Shown piece by piece: positions 23,957 through 32,087 of a DNA stretch of 64,000 nucleotides. Each line of letters starts with the position of its first letter. Position 1 is the first letter of the stretch. Made by a program: the position numbers and the translations under genes. The stretch comes from Chthonomonas sp. UBA2017 (GTDB lineage: Bacteria; Armatimonadota; Fimbriimonadia; Fimbriimonadales; Fimbriimonadaceae), in NCBI GenBank assembly GCA_002335425.1, contig DDCB01000035.1, forward strand, positions 56,860 to 120,859. The letters are read 5' to 3'. The notes under the pieces were generated by a model. The model was not told the DNA's origin. It saw only the letters and a program-made list of their open reading frames with translations, and ran no database searches.

Positions 23957-25690
23957 ATGTCCACCATTCGAGATGCCCAATCGTTGGGCGACCTGCTCCG
24001 CCGAAATTGCCAACTTTGGCCCGACCGAACGGCCCTTTGGGTCCCGATCAAGGGCGACTTCGACAAAGTCACCTATGGAGAGCTTTGGGAGCGCGTTTTG
24101 GGAATGGCGGGGGCCTTTCGAAATCTCGGGCTGCAACAAGGTGACCGCGTGGCCATCTTCGCTGAAAGTGGCATTAGCTGGGCGATTTCGGATTGGGGCG
24201 CGCAAGTTTTGGGGCTGATCGTGGTGCCGATTTATCCGACTTTGCCCGGCGATCAAGCGGCCTACATTGTTCAAGATTCTGGCGCAAAGATGATTCTTGT
24301 CGGCAATTCAGAACTTGCCGGAAGAGTCGAGGGGCTCGTTGATTCGCAGATCGTGGGCCTTGGGCCGGTCGGCAATCTGCCGAATGTGGAGCAGCTGGCG
24401 AGCGCCCACGCGCTTTCCCAAAGCGAGGCGGAATCGGCGCTTCGCTCGGTTCGGCGGGATGACCTCGCGACGATCATCTACACGAGCGGCACCACAGGGA
24501 ACCCCAAGGGCGCGATGCTCAAGCACGACTCATTCCTTATTCTGATGGAGGGAGTTCAAAAGAACCTGCCGGTCGGTCCCGACGACACGTTCCTCAGTTT
24601 CTTGCCGATGTCGCACGTTTATGAGCGCAGCGCAGGGCACTTTTTGCCGATGGCGATCGGGGCGTCGGTGGCGTATGCGGGCTCGCTCGCGACCTTGGCT
24701 GGCGACATGGTGAAGGTCAAGCCGACAGTCATGCTGTGCGTCCCCAGATTCCTCGAATCGGTTCGGGCGCGCATTGTCGATGCGGTGGAAAAAGATAAAC
24801 CTTTCCGACAATTCTTGTTCAGAGCAGCGCTCTCGCAAGGACTCAAAAGGAGCCAAGGCAAGTTCGCTCCGATGGCAGGTCTGCTCGACAAACTGGTGGG
24901 GGCGAAGATCCGGGCCCGCACCGGGGGTCGTATCCGGTTCTTCGTCTCGGGGGGCTCGGCACTTCCTCAGCACATCGCCGAATTCTATATGGCTTTTCGG
25001 CTCTTGGTGCTCCAAGGATATGGCTTGACCGAAACTTGTGCGATCACGAGCGTGAATCATCCCGATCGGAGCGACTACACAACCGTCGGTGAGGTAATCG
25101 AAGGCGTCGAGGTGAAGATCGCCCCGGATGGAGAGATCTTGATTCGGGGTCGCGGAGTGATGGCGGGATACTACGGCAAGGACGAGGCGACCCGCGAGGC
25201 CATTGACCCAGAAGGATGGTTTCACAGTGGTGATATCGGTCAGTTTGTGGGCCAAAGGCTCAAAATTACAGACCGAAAGAAGGACCTCTTGGTTTTGGCG
25301 AATGGAAAAAATGTCGCCCCTCAGCCGATCGAGGGCAAGATTCGAGAAGCTTCGCATATCGCCGAGGCGGTCCTTTTTGGCGACAACATGGAGTACGTTT
25401 GCGCCTTGCTGATTCCCGATTTTGATGCGCTCAAGCGCCATTACAAGAATGCCGGGCGAGACTATCCGGGCGATTCCGCCGCCGCCATCGACCCCGACGT
25501 GCGCAAGCTCCTGAAATCGGAGTTGGACGAGGTGAACCGTTCGCTCGCGGACTTCGAAAAGGTCAAGAAGTTCGAGATTCTTGACCACACCTTCAGCATC
25601 GAATCGGGCGAACTGACGCCCAGCATGAAGGTGAAGCGCAAAGTCGTCAAGGAGCGCTACGCCGACCGGATCGACTCGATGAAGCGCTAG
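23957..25690 (+). CDS. Long-chain acyl-CoA synthetase (AMP-forming)
   Basis: 577 aa, ANL superfamily. Motifs in order: P-loop-like IIYTSGTTGNPKGAML, LPMSHVYERSAGHF, YGLTETCAI, WFHSGDIGQF and KITDRKKDLLVLANGKNVAP, plus the C-terminal Lys in ELTPSMKVKRKVV. It activates fatty acids to acyl-CoA through an acyl-adenylate at the inner membrane face, for beta-oxidation or lipid synthesis. The gene begins 22 bp after the DUF58 gene. The LxxRNCQLWPDRTAL start resembles long-chain (FAA1/FadD15-like) enzymes. Confidence 0.92.
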   Translation: MSTIRDAQSLGDLLRRNCQLWPDRTALWVPIKGDFDKVTYGELWERVLGMAGAFRNLGLQQGDRVAIFAESGISWAISDWGAQVLGLIVVPIYPTLPGDQAAYIVQDSGAKMILVGNSELAGRVEGLVDSQIVGLGPVGNLPNVEQLASAHALSQSEAESALRSVRRDDLATIIYTSGTTGNPKGAMLKHDSFLILMEGVQKNLPVGPDDTFLSFLPMSHVYERSAGHFLPMAIGASVAYAGSLATLAGDMVKVKPTVMLCVPRFLESVRARIVDAVEKDKPFRQFLFRAALSQGLKRSQGKFAPMAGLLDKLVGAKIRARTGGRIRFFVSGGSALPQHIAEFYMAFRLLVLQGYGLTETCAITSVNHPDRSDYTTVGEVIEGVEVKIAPDGEILIRGRGVMAGYYGKDEATREAIDPEGWFHSGDIGQFVGQRLKITDRKKDLLVLANGKNVAPQPIEGKIREASHIAEAVLFGDNMEYVCALLIPDFDALKRHYKNAGRDYPGDSAAAIDPDVRKLLKSELDEVNRSLADFEKVKKFEILDHTFSIESGELTPSMKVKRKVVKERYADRIDSMKR

Positions 25691-25698
25691 AATGAGGC

Positions 25699-26769
25699 GT
25701 GGGAGTCTCCTTCGAATTTCGGCTCGTGACCCTGAAGAAGCGGTATCCACTGGCGATCAGTCGCGGGATCAGCTCTGGGTCCAACAATCTCTTTGTCCTG
25801 GCTCGTGATGGCGATTTGGTCGGCACGGGCGAAGGGGCTGCTGGCGGCCATTACTCTGAGGCCGACATTGAAGCGAGCCTCGACCGACTTCCCGCCGTGA
25901 TGACGGCTGAGGTGCAAAGCCAGCTCTTGCAGCCAGATGGAATCGCCCTGACTCGGCTCGCGAGCATTCCGGGCTTTGCCGATCTCCCGGCGCCGGTTCG
26001 GTGTGCGGTGGAGGTCTCGCTGTGGGACCTGATGGCCCAACAAGCGGGCCTGCCGTTGTTTCAGCTTTTGGGATTGCCGCGAAGCCAGGTCCAGAGCTCA
26101 GTGACCATCGGGTTGAATCCGAGCGAACTGCTTCGGGAGCGAATTCCGGAGATTCTCAGCCGAACCGGGGCCCGGTCTTTGAAGATCAAACTCGGTTCGC
26201 CCGAGGGCTTGGACCGCGACCGAGAACAATTTTCTGTTTCTGCCGAAGTCGCCGCTCCGTTTGGCGTGAAACTGCGGGTCGATGCGAACGGGGGTTGGGA
26301 CCTGAACCAGGCCATCGAGATGATCGACTATGTGGCGCAGCGCGGGTGCGACTATGTCGAGCAGCCGATGTTGCCCGAAGAGGACGAGTTTTTAGGAGAT
26401 TTACGGGACGCGGTGTCGTTGCCGATTTTCGTCGATGAGTCGGTCCAGACCGCGCGAGATGTGGTTCGGCTGGCCGACCACGTGAACGGCATCAACCTGA
26501 AGCTCATGAAGACCGGCGGCATTTCGGAGGCTTTGGCCCTGGTCGCGACCGCTCGGGCTTGCCGGCTGAAAACGATGATCGGTTGTATGGGCGAGAGCTC
26601 GGTTGCCATCGCTGCCGGAGCTGCTCTGGGCTCACTTTTCGACCATATTGACCTCGATTCTCACCTGAACCTGGATCCCGACCCGGCCGAGGGATTGGGC
26701 TGGGACGACGGGCGGCTGGTTCCGGCTCGGACGCCGGGCCACGGCACGAGGTTGAAGGCGAATGCTTAA
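25699..26769 (+). CDS. Enolase-superfamily epimerase: dipeptide epimerase or DgcA-like N-acetyl-D-Glu racemase
   Basis: 356 aa from GTG 25699. Muconate-lactonizing subgroup: capping domain (1-120), then the barrel with catalytic SLKIKLGSP (K-x-K), metal ligands in RVDANGGWD, YVEQPML and FVDESVQTARD, and the second catalytic Lys in NLKLMKTGG. These are standard for L-Ala-D/L-Glu epimerases. The pairing with a DUF1611 gene that overlaps by 8 bp also fits the recently described D-glutamate pathway, in which DgcN acetylates D-Glu and DgcA racemises it. Choosing between the two needs biochemistry. Confidence 0.88.
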   Translation: MGVSFEFRLVTLKKRYPLAISRGISSGSNNLFVLARDGDLVGTGEGAAGGHYSEADIEASLDRLPAVMTAEVQSQLLQPDGIALTRLASIPGFADLPAPVRCAVEVSLWDLMAQQAGLPLFQLLGLPRSQVQSSVTIGLNPSELLRERIPEILSRTGARSLKIKLGSPEGLDRDREQFSVSAEVAAPFGVKLRVDANGGWDLNQAIEMIDYVAQRGCDYVEQPMLPEEDEFLGDLRDAVSLPIFVDESVQTARDVVRLADHVNGINLKLMKTGGISEALALVATARACRLKTMIGCMGESSVAIAAGAALGSLFDHIDLDSHLNLDPDPAEGLGWDDGRLVPARTPGHGTRLKANA

Positions 26770-27790
26770 CCCAGGCTCGCGACTGGCGATCTATATGGAG
26801 GGGGCCGTGGGTGAGTCCAGCGGCAAGATGGGCTATGGATTGTTGCGGTATTCGCCGCATGAGATCGTTGCCGTCATCGATTCTCGCCACACGGGTCGAG
26901 ATATCCAAGAGCTCACCGATTCGCCCCGGTCGGTGCCGGTGGTGGGACGCCTGGTCGAGGCCGTGGCCTTGGGGGCGGATGTGTTGGTCTTGGGGATCGC
27001 CCCGTCGGGCGGGCTGATTCCGGAGGAGTGGTGGCCGGTGATTCGCGAAGCGGTCGACCAGCTGGGCCTGAGCGTCGTGAACGGCTTGCATGATCGAATC
27101 GGGCCTCACTTTCCTTCTCTTCGACAAGGCCAATTCGTTTGGGATCTTCGTCAGGAACCCGAAGGGTTGGGAGTCGGGACTGGGGCGGCGGCGAAGCTGG
27201 GCAATCGACGGATTTTGTTCATCGGCACCGACATGGCGATTGGCAAGATGACGGCCGGGCTCGAAGTTTGGCGCGTGGCCCGCGAACAAGGGATCGACGC
27301 TCGCTTTGTGGCTACCGGTCAGATCGGGATCACGATCATGGGCGATGGGGTGCCTCTGGATGCGGTGCGGGTGGACTATGCCAGTTCAGCCATCGAGCGC
27401 GAAGTCCTCAAGCATGCCGACGCGGAGTGGATTTTGATCGAAGGCCAAGGGGCGCTCTTGCACCCCGGCAGCACGGCGAACCTACCGCTCCTGCGAGGGA
27501 GCTGCCCGACGGACTTGATCCTTTGTCACCGCGCGGGTCAGGAGCACCTGATGAAATTGCCAGAGATTCGAATTCCAGATTTGGCGGGCTATGTCCGGCT
27601 CTACCAAGACCTGGCGGAGGTCGGCGGCACCTATCCTCGCCCTCGGTGGAGCGGGGTGGCTTTGAACACTTCGGGCCTGGACGAATCTGAGGCCCGAACC
27701 GCTTGCGAAACTTGGGAAGACGAGCTCGGCGTCCCCGTTGTCGATCCCATTCGCCATGGCGTGACGCGGCTCGTGACGGCTTTGCGATAG
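26762..27790 (+). CDS. DUF1611 protein, DgcN-like (putative D-glutamate N-acetyltransferase)
   Basis: 342 aa. N-terminal Rossmann-like domain (DVLVLGIAPSGG) and a C-terminal P-loop domain: FIGTDMAIGKMTAGLEVW is a Walker A-like motif, followed by FVATGQIGITI, VPLDAVRVDY and LIEGQGALLHPG. This is the full DUF1611 layout. Overlap with the epimerase gene by 8 bp implies coupled expression. DUF1611 proteins paired with such an epimerase have been named DgcN (D-glutamate N-acetyltransferase); the assignment here rests on the pairing and is an inference. Confidence 0.85.
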   Translation: MLNPGSRLAIYMEGAVGESSGKMGYGLLRYSPHEIVAVIDSRHTGRDIQELTDSPRSVPVVGRLVEAVALGADVLVLGIAPSGGLIPEEWWPVIREAVDQLGLSVVNGLHDRIGPHFPSLRQGQFVWDLRQEPEGLGVGTGAAAKLGNRRILFIGTDMAIGKMTAGLEVWRVAREQGIDARFVATGQIGITIMGDGVPLDAVRVDYASSAIEREVLKHADAEWILIEGQGALLHPGSTANLPLLRGSCPTDLILCHRAGQEHLMKLPEIRIPDLAGYVRLYQDLAEVGGTYPRPRWSGVALNTSGLDESEARTACETWEDELGVPVVDPIRHGVTRLVTALR

Positions 27791-27804
27791 TTCAGAATTT
27801 TTCC

Positions 27805-27861
27805 TTGTTCTTAGAGCTTTTTTCCGCTATGATAGTACAGGGAGGGCCTCGCGAAAGGCCC
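27805..27861 (+). promoter_or_regulatory. Promoter and leader hairpin of the beta-helix gene
   Basis: -35 TTGTTC (27805-27810), 17-nt spacer, -10 TATGAT (27828-27833). The leader has a hairpin GGGCCT/AGGCCC (27844-27849 with 27856-27861) and the ribosome-binding site GAGAGGA before the ATG at 27875. Confidence 0.7.
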
Positions 27862-27874
27862 CGAGAGGATAAAC

Positions 27875-28900
27875 ATGATTCATATCGATTTGGGAAGTAA
27901 CGTGCGACGCCGACTCATGATTTGGTCGATGTTCGTCATGGTCGTTTTGGCGGGAGTGGTATTCGCAGGAAGCTTGACGCCGCCTCCGGGGCCAGTGTCT
28001 CCGACGATGAAGACGCTCGACCAAGTCGAGCCGAGTCGACCAGTGGAGATGCTGGCGGGTTCAGGTGCGGCGGTCTACGTCATTTCACAACCGGGTGCGT
28101 ATCACCTCACGCAAAACCTCGAAGCTCCAGTCGGGAAGGACGGCATTCAGATTAACTCTAGTAATGTCCGTCTGGATCTGCGCGGATTTCGAATCAGGAC
28201 CGTGGATAACACCAAGTTTGCCGTTCGATCTGACGGACCCATTGACGGCGTTCGAGTTGAAAACGGTTCTGTGATGGGCTCTGACATTGGGATTTACTTG
28301 CTAGGTCGTTCTCACACCGCAGACAAGATTTCCGCGATGGAGTGTCGGGTTGGAATTGCGATTGACTACAGCTCTATTGTTTCAAATTCAGTCGCTCGCG
28401 GTTGCGGAGAAGGCTTTGCACTTGGTAAGGCATCCCTCGCGTTCAATTGTACTGCCTCCAATTGCGATACTGGATTTATTGCTGGGTTTCAGAGCACCGT
28501 CAGAAACTCGGTCGCCGGAGCTTGTACATTTGGGTTCTCGGGCTTTGAGGGTTCAACCATTCGTGACAATCAGATCGGTGAGTGCATCTTCGGAATCTTT
28601 ACCACCCAAGATCGAGTGACCATCACAAACAACACCATTGATAATTCCGTCACGGGAATACGAATCGAAGGCAACCAATGTGTAATTGGTGAGAACAATG
28701 TTTTCATTGGAACCAATGGTGTTTCTGTAGCTGCTGGAAAGATCCGTAACTATATCTATTCGAATCGGGTCACCGGCGCGACAACACCCTTTACGATCCC
28801 AGCAAACAATTCATTTGGTCCACTCGTGAACATCACGTCCGTAGGAGCCATTACGGGAGTTGCCAATGCGAACCATCCCCAAGCCAACTTCATCTACTAA
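27875..28900 (+). CDS. Exported right-handed parallel beta-helix protein
   Basis: 341 aa. A hydrophobic N-terminal segment (MIWSMFVMVVLAGVVFAG) acts as signal or anchor. From about residue 70 the sequence is a run of short beta strands with Asn-rich turns (GIQINSSNVRLDLRGFRI, ITNNTIDNSVTGIRIEG, GENNVFIGTNGVSV), the pattern of pectate-lyase/NosD-like beta-helices. No catalytic carbohydrate-lyase residues are recognised, so a surface-binding or structural role is likely. The 3' end overlaps the start of the following exported repeat protein by 35 bp. Base composition here is slightly AT-richer than neighbours. Confidence 0.8.
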   Translation: MIHIDLGSNVRRRLMIWSMFVMVVLAGVVFAGSLTPPPGPVSPTMKTLDQVEPSRPVEMLAGSGAAVYVISQPGAYHLTQNLEAPVGKDGIQINSSNVRLDLRGFRIRTVDNTKFAVRSDGPIDGVRVENGSVMGSDIGIYLLGRSHTADKISAMECRVGIAIDYSSIVSNSVARGCGEGFALGKASLAFNCTASNCDTGFIAGFQSTVRNSVAGACTFGFSGFEGSTIRDNQIGECIFGIFTTQDRVTITNNTIDNSVTGIRIEGNQCVIGENNVFIGTNGVSVAAGKIRNYIYSNRVTGATTPFTIPANNSFGPLVNITSVGAITGVANANHPQANFIY

Positions 28901-29420
28901 GTCAGTCCGCTGGGGGCGATGGTTGGGTGCGCTCGGAGTTCTCAGTTTGGCGAGTTTGGTCGTCGCTCAGATCTCGTGGGGCAAAATCTCTTCGACGGCG
29001 AAGTATGCTTGGGCGGAGAATCTGGGCTGGTCGAACTGGGCTGATGCGAATTCAGGCACTCAAGGGGTTGAAGTTCGCTCAACCCATTTGCGCGGATGGA
29101 TCTGGCTTGAAAACGCGGGTTGGATTCGGCTCAACTCAGGGGCCCCCTTGAACGGTTCAACCTTTATGAACCGAGATTCTTCGGACTACGGGGTCAATAT
29201 CAGCCCCAAAGACGAGCTCTACGGTTACGGCTGGTCCGAAAACTTGGGCTGGCTCAACTTTGACACTCGCTCAAAAGGGACCCAGCGAGCGCGATTTGAT
29301 CGAGCGACGTATCGGCTTCGTGGGTTCGTTTGGTCGGAGAATGCAGGCTGGATCAACCTCGAGAGTGGCCCGGGCGGGCTCCAAGTCGTGCCCACTCCTC
29401 GAGCCTCGGGAGCTCCTTAG
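28866..29420 (+). CDS. Exported protein with four W-x-E-N-x-G-W repeats
   Basis: 184 aa from ATG 28866, inside the end of the beta-helix gene. A signal peptide (LGALGVLSLASLVVAQ) precedes four repeats: WAENLGW (49-55), WLENAGW (80-86), WSENLGW (123-129) and WSENAGW (156-162), each followed by a short strand ending in Asn or Phe. Similar WSENxGWINF repeats are known from secreted proteins of several phyla, but their function is not. The last 30 residues are Pro/Gly-rich. Probably a small beta-propeller or beta-repeat surface protein, co-expressed with the beta-helix protein. It meets rnhB/yraN at the 3' end with a 4-bp overlap. Confidence 0.75.
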   Translation: MRTIPKPTSSTKSVRWGRWLGALGVLSLASLVVAQISWGKISSTAKYAWAENLGWSNWADANSGTQGVEVRSTHLRGWIWLENAGWIRLNSGAPLNGSTFMNRDSSDYGVNISPKDELYGYGWSENLGWLNFDTRSKGTQRARFDRATYRLRGFVWSENAGWINLESGPGGLQVVPTPRASGAP

Positions 29421-29761
29421 GGGTCGAAGGCTTGGCGGTAGTGGCGGAGGCCGCTTCGGTCGATGGCGATGAGATCGAAGCGGCATTCGGCTTCGGGAAG
29501 TCCGACCTGAGCGAGGTAATGGCGGGCCGCATCCACGAGGCGAGTTTGCTTGTCGCGGGTCAGGGCTTCTTCAGGAGTTTGGGCGCTTTTCAGGCGCTCT
29601 TTGACCTCGACAAAGACGATGATCGAGCCGTCCAGGGCGATGAGGTCGATCTCGCCTCGCCCGGCTTTGAACCCTCGGTGAACGAGGGTGTAGCCCTGGG
29701 CTTGCAGGTGCTGGGCCGCCCGCAGTTCGGCTGCGCTTCCTAGTCGAGGCCGATCAGGCAT
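29417..29761 (-). CDS. UPF0102 (YraN) family nuclease-like protein
   Basis: 114 aa from ATG 29761, which lies inside the 3' end of rnhB (22-bp overlap). Motifs GSAAELRAAQHLQAQGY, RGEIDLIALDGSIIVFVEVK and ARHYLAQVGLPEAECRFDLI define the family, which has a Holliday-junction-resolvase-like (PD-(D/E)xK) fold: E, D and the ExK pair are present. The cellular role is not established. rnhB-yraN is a common pair across bacteria, which supports both calls. Confidence 0.93.
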   Translation of the reverse strand: MPDRPRLGSAAELRAAQHLQAQGYTLVHRGFKAGRGEIDLIALDGSIIVFVEVKERLKSAQTPEEALTRDKQTRLVDAARHYLAQVGLPEAECRFDLIAIDRSGLRHYRQAFDP

Positions 29762-30348
29762 GGTTGGTTCGGCTCGATCCAGTTTCGGACCGGAGCAAAA
29801 GAACGTCGGTGGAGGGGGCAGGGGCCGAGCTGTCGCAGTCGTTCCAGGTGGAGCGGGGTGGGATAACCAAAATGCTCTTCGAATCCGTACGCGGGATATC
29901 GGGCAGCCCATTCCACCATGATCGCGTCCCGGGTCGTTTTCGCGAGGATCGAGGCGGCCGCGATCTCGGCGAAGTGCCCATCCCCCTTGATGACAGCCTC
30001 GACCGGGCAGGGGCAGTTGCTCGGAGTTCGGTTTCCGTCCACCCAGGCAAAAGCTGGCGCTGGGCGGAGGGAGACCAGCGCCCGCCGCATGCCCTCTAGG
30101 GTGGCCCCCAGGATGTTGAGCCGGTCGATCTCGGCGGGTTCGACGACTTCCACGGCCCAATCAGCTCCTTCTCGTATTCGGGTCGCGAGCTGAGCCCGTT
30201 TTTCAGGGCTCAGCTTTTTGGAATCATCGAGCCCTCGTGCGTCGAACGATTCGGGGAGGCATACGGCGGCGACCACAACCGGCCCGGCCAACGGACCTCG
30301 CCCGGCTTCATCGACGCCCGCTCCTCCTGCTCCGAGTCTCTCTAGCAA
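29740..30348 (-). CDS. rnhB: Ribonuclease HII
   Basis: 202 aa. The catalytic DEAGRGPLAGPVVVAAV carries the DEDD-site Asp and Glu and the GRG motif that recognises the RNA-DNA junction; later Asp residues are in FAWVDGN and the AASILAKTTRD segment. The C-terminal HFGYPTPLHLERL is also typical. The enzyme removes ribonucleotides from DNA and degrades RNA-DNA hybrids. It is followed by yraN with a 22-bp overlap. Confidence 0.96.
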   Translation of the reverse strand: MLERLGAGGAGVDEAGRGPLAGPVVVAAVCLPESFDARGLDDSKKLSPEKRAQLATRIREGADWAVEVVEPAEIDRLNILGATLEGMRRALVSLRPAPAFAWVDGNRTPSNCPCPVEAVIKGDGHFAEIAAASILAKTTRDAIMVEWAARYPAYGFEEHFGYPTPLHLERLRQLGPCPLHRRSFAPVRNWIEPNQPCLIGLD

Positions 30349-30357
30349 GGGTCGTGC

Positions 30358-30870
30358 TTAGCGCCGAGTCCGGGCCAGGACGCGCATGGTTTTGATCGTG
30401 TCGCCCCGGACGATCGCATCGACCACGTTCATCCCTTGGGTGACCTTGCCGACCACGGCGTATTTGCCATCCAGCCGGGCCGAATCTTTCTTGATGATGA
30501 AGAGCTGAGAATCGCCTCCGACCCCCGCTCCGGTGCTCGCGACCCCGACGACGCCCCGAAGGAACGAGACCTTCGAGCCTTCAAACGGGAGGGCCTTGCC
30601 CGATCCACCTGAGCCCGCGCCATCGAGACTCTTCCGGCTCGTGGGGTCGCCCCACTGGCTCACCCAATCTTCGACGCGATGAAAACGAATCCCATCGTAG
30701 AACTTCGCGCGGACCAACTCGGTGACCCGGGCGACAGTTTTGGGCGAGGCCTTGGGGTCGCAGGTGATGACAAACGACTTGTTGTTGCCCATCGTGACCT
30801 GGATTTGGGCTCCCGTGGGAGCATATGAGGTTTGGCCAAGCAGGGCGATAGCGCAGAGTGTGGTGACCAT
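30358..30870 (-). CDS. Cyclophilin-type peptidyl-prolyl isomerase, exported
   Basis: 170 aa from ATG 30870; the longer frame upstream has no coding character. A short hydrophobic start (TTLCAIALLGQTSYA) suggests export. Cyclophilin landmarks: FYDGIRFHRV (with the catalytic Arg), WVSQWGDPTSR, VGVASTGAGVGGDSQLFI and GKYAVVGKVTQGMNVV. Compared with PpiA, the FMxQGGD loop is altered to WVSQWGD and the usual Q-x-G-G is missing, so activity may be reduced. The gene is 9 bp upstream of rnhB on the same strand. Confidence 0.85.
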   Translation of the reverse strand: MVTTLCAIALLGQTSYAPTGAQIQVTMGNNKSFVITCDPKASPKTVARVTELVRAKFYDGIRFHRVEDWVSQWGDPTSRKSLDGAGSGGSGKALPFEGSKVSFLRGVVGVASTGAGVGGDSQLFIIKKDSARLDGKYAVVGKVTQGMNVVDAIVRGDTIKTMRVLARTRR

Positions 30871-30913
30871 AGATCTTTCAGTATGCACGACGAGCCTTGC
30901 CGAGAAACAGGCT

Positions 30914-31948
30914 CTAATGATGTTGCGCTGCGGTGTAGAGCTCCAGGAAGTATTCGTCCACCCATTGGGCACGAAGCGCCATGGTCAGCGCGATCTGAGG
31001 CAATAGGTCGTGCTGATAAACGGTGTTGGGCAAGAAGGCTCGAAAAGCGAGCTGAGTCCCATGAACGCACCAAGAGCCGATCATGTGGCTTCGCTTCCAT
31101 TCGTGCCGCTCGTGCTGATTGAGCTGGAGCGCCAAATGGGCGCACGGTTCCGGGGCGAGTTCCAAAGGCAAGGTCAAAGTCAGGTGGAGCCCATTGCCAA
31201 GGATGGGGTGCGGCTCATGGCACGTACACTCCAGCACCTGGGAGAGATTCGGATTGACCCGCCAATCGAACGTCGCTCGCAGAACCGACTGGTGGTCGCA
31301 TTCGAAGGTGACGGCCTGGCGCTCCATATAGCGCTCCATGTCGCGCCATTCGGCGGCCCCGAGCCAGTGCGAGGGCTTTTGACCGAGCGGCTTGAACCAC
31401 TGGTCGAGGGCATGAAGCATCGGGTCGGGTTCGCGTCGCATCCCGCTTTGGGGATGTTCGCTGACTGCGGGCGTGGCGTGGAGCACTCGGGCGAGGTCGT
31501 GGACAATGGAGTTCGCCTCTGAAAGTTGGAGGACGGCGGCCGCCGGGAACAGCTTTGAGAGCCACTCGGCGTTGTCAGAATTCAGAAACACGCTGCAGTG
31601 CAGACGATAGGTGTCGTCCGTGTGGTCATACACCACCGCACTCATGCTGCTCGAATCCATCTCCTTTTCGAGGGCGACTTCAAACTGGTGGGCCTTGCCG
31701 CGTCCGCGGAGAAGGTCCGTTTCAATATGAAGTCGATACGTCGCGGTGGCGTTGTGATAAAAGCCCTCTTCGGCCCAAACTCGAAACGCAAAGTCGCTGG
31801 CCCACCAGGTGTAGCCGCGCGCCTGATCCGTCCGCCACTGGTTTGTGATTTTGAGGGTGTCGTGAGCCTTTTCGATCACTTCGAGCCCTAAGTCCGATTT
31901 ATCTCGCCAACCCAATTCTTCTGCACCTCTCCAAAGGAGTTCATTCAC
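30914..31948 (-). CDS. Conserved-looking protein of unknown function (344 aa)
   Basis: 344 aa starting at GTG 31948. No signal peptide or membrane segment. It is rich in Trp, His and Leu, with two similar halves: TYRLHIETDLLRGRGKAHQF and ATFDWRVNPNLSQVLECTCH might be paired beta sheets, and the segment HDLARVLHATPAVSEHP is helical. TAAAAT ends 8 nt before the GTG on the minus strand, so it may be leaderless. It precedes the cyclophilin gene by 43 bp. Codon use looks like its neighbours. I do not recognise a family; it could be a chaperone-like or regulatory cytoplasmic protein. Confidence 0.6.
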   Translation of the reverse strand: MNELLWRGAEELGWRDKSDLGLEVIEKAHDTLKITNQWRTDQARGYTWWASDFAFRVWAEEGFYHNATATYRLHIETDLLRGRGKAHQFEVALEKEMDSSSMSAVVYDHTDDTYRLHCSVFLNSDNAEWLSKLFPAAAVLQLSEANSIVHDLARVLHATPAVSEHPQSGMRREPDPMLHALDQWFKPLGQKPSHWLGAAEWRDMERYMERQAVTFECDHQSVLRATFDWRVNPNLSQVLECTCHEPHPILGNGLHLTLTLPLELAPEPCAHLALQLNQHERHEWKRSHMIGSWCVHGTQLAFRAFLPNTVYQHDLLPQIALTMALRAQWVDEYFLELYTAAQHH

Positions 31949-31956
31949 TATAAGCG

Positions 31957-31962
31957 ATTTTA
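31957..31962 (-). promoter_or_regulatory. -10-like box TAAAAT before the 344-aa gene
   Basis: On the minus strand TAAAAT ends 8 nt before the GTG at 31948, with no ribosome-binding site between. This is the same spacing as other leaderless candidates. Confidence 0.4.
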
Positions 31963-32087
31963 CGGGGCATTGGTTGCTTCATCGTGAGCAGAACAAGTTG
32001 AACCTGCCGGGAATCGTCGGTCAGCCGGGCCCGGCCCGCCCGGCTCGAACGGCGGCGAAGAAATGAGATGCCTTCGGCGAGCCAATC

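Noticed and set aside
29740..29761. rnhB/yraN overlap as a frameshift artefact
   Set aside because: Both products are complete at the termini and the pair is commonly adjacent, so the 22-bp overlap is likely genuine.
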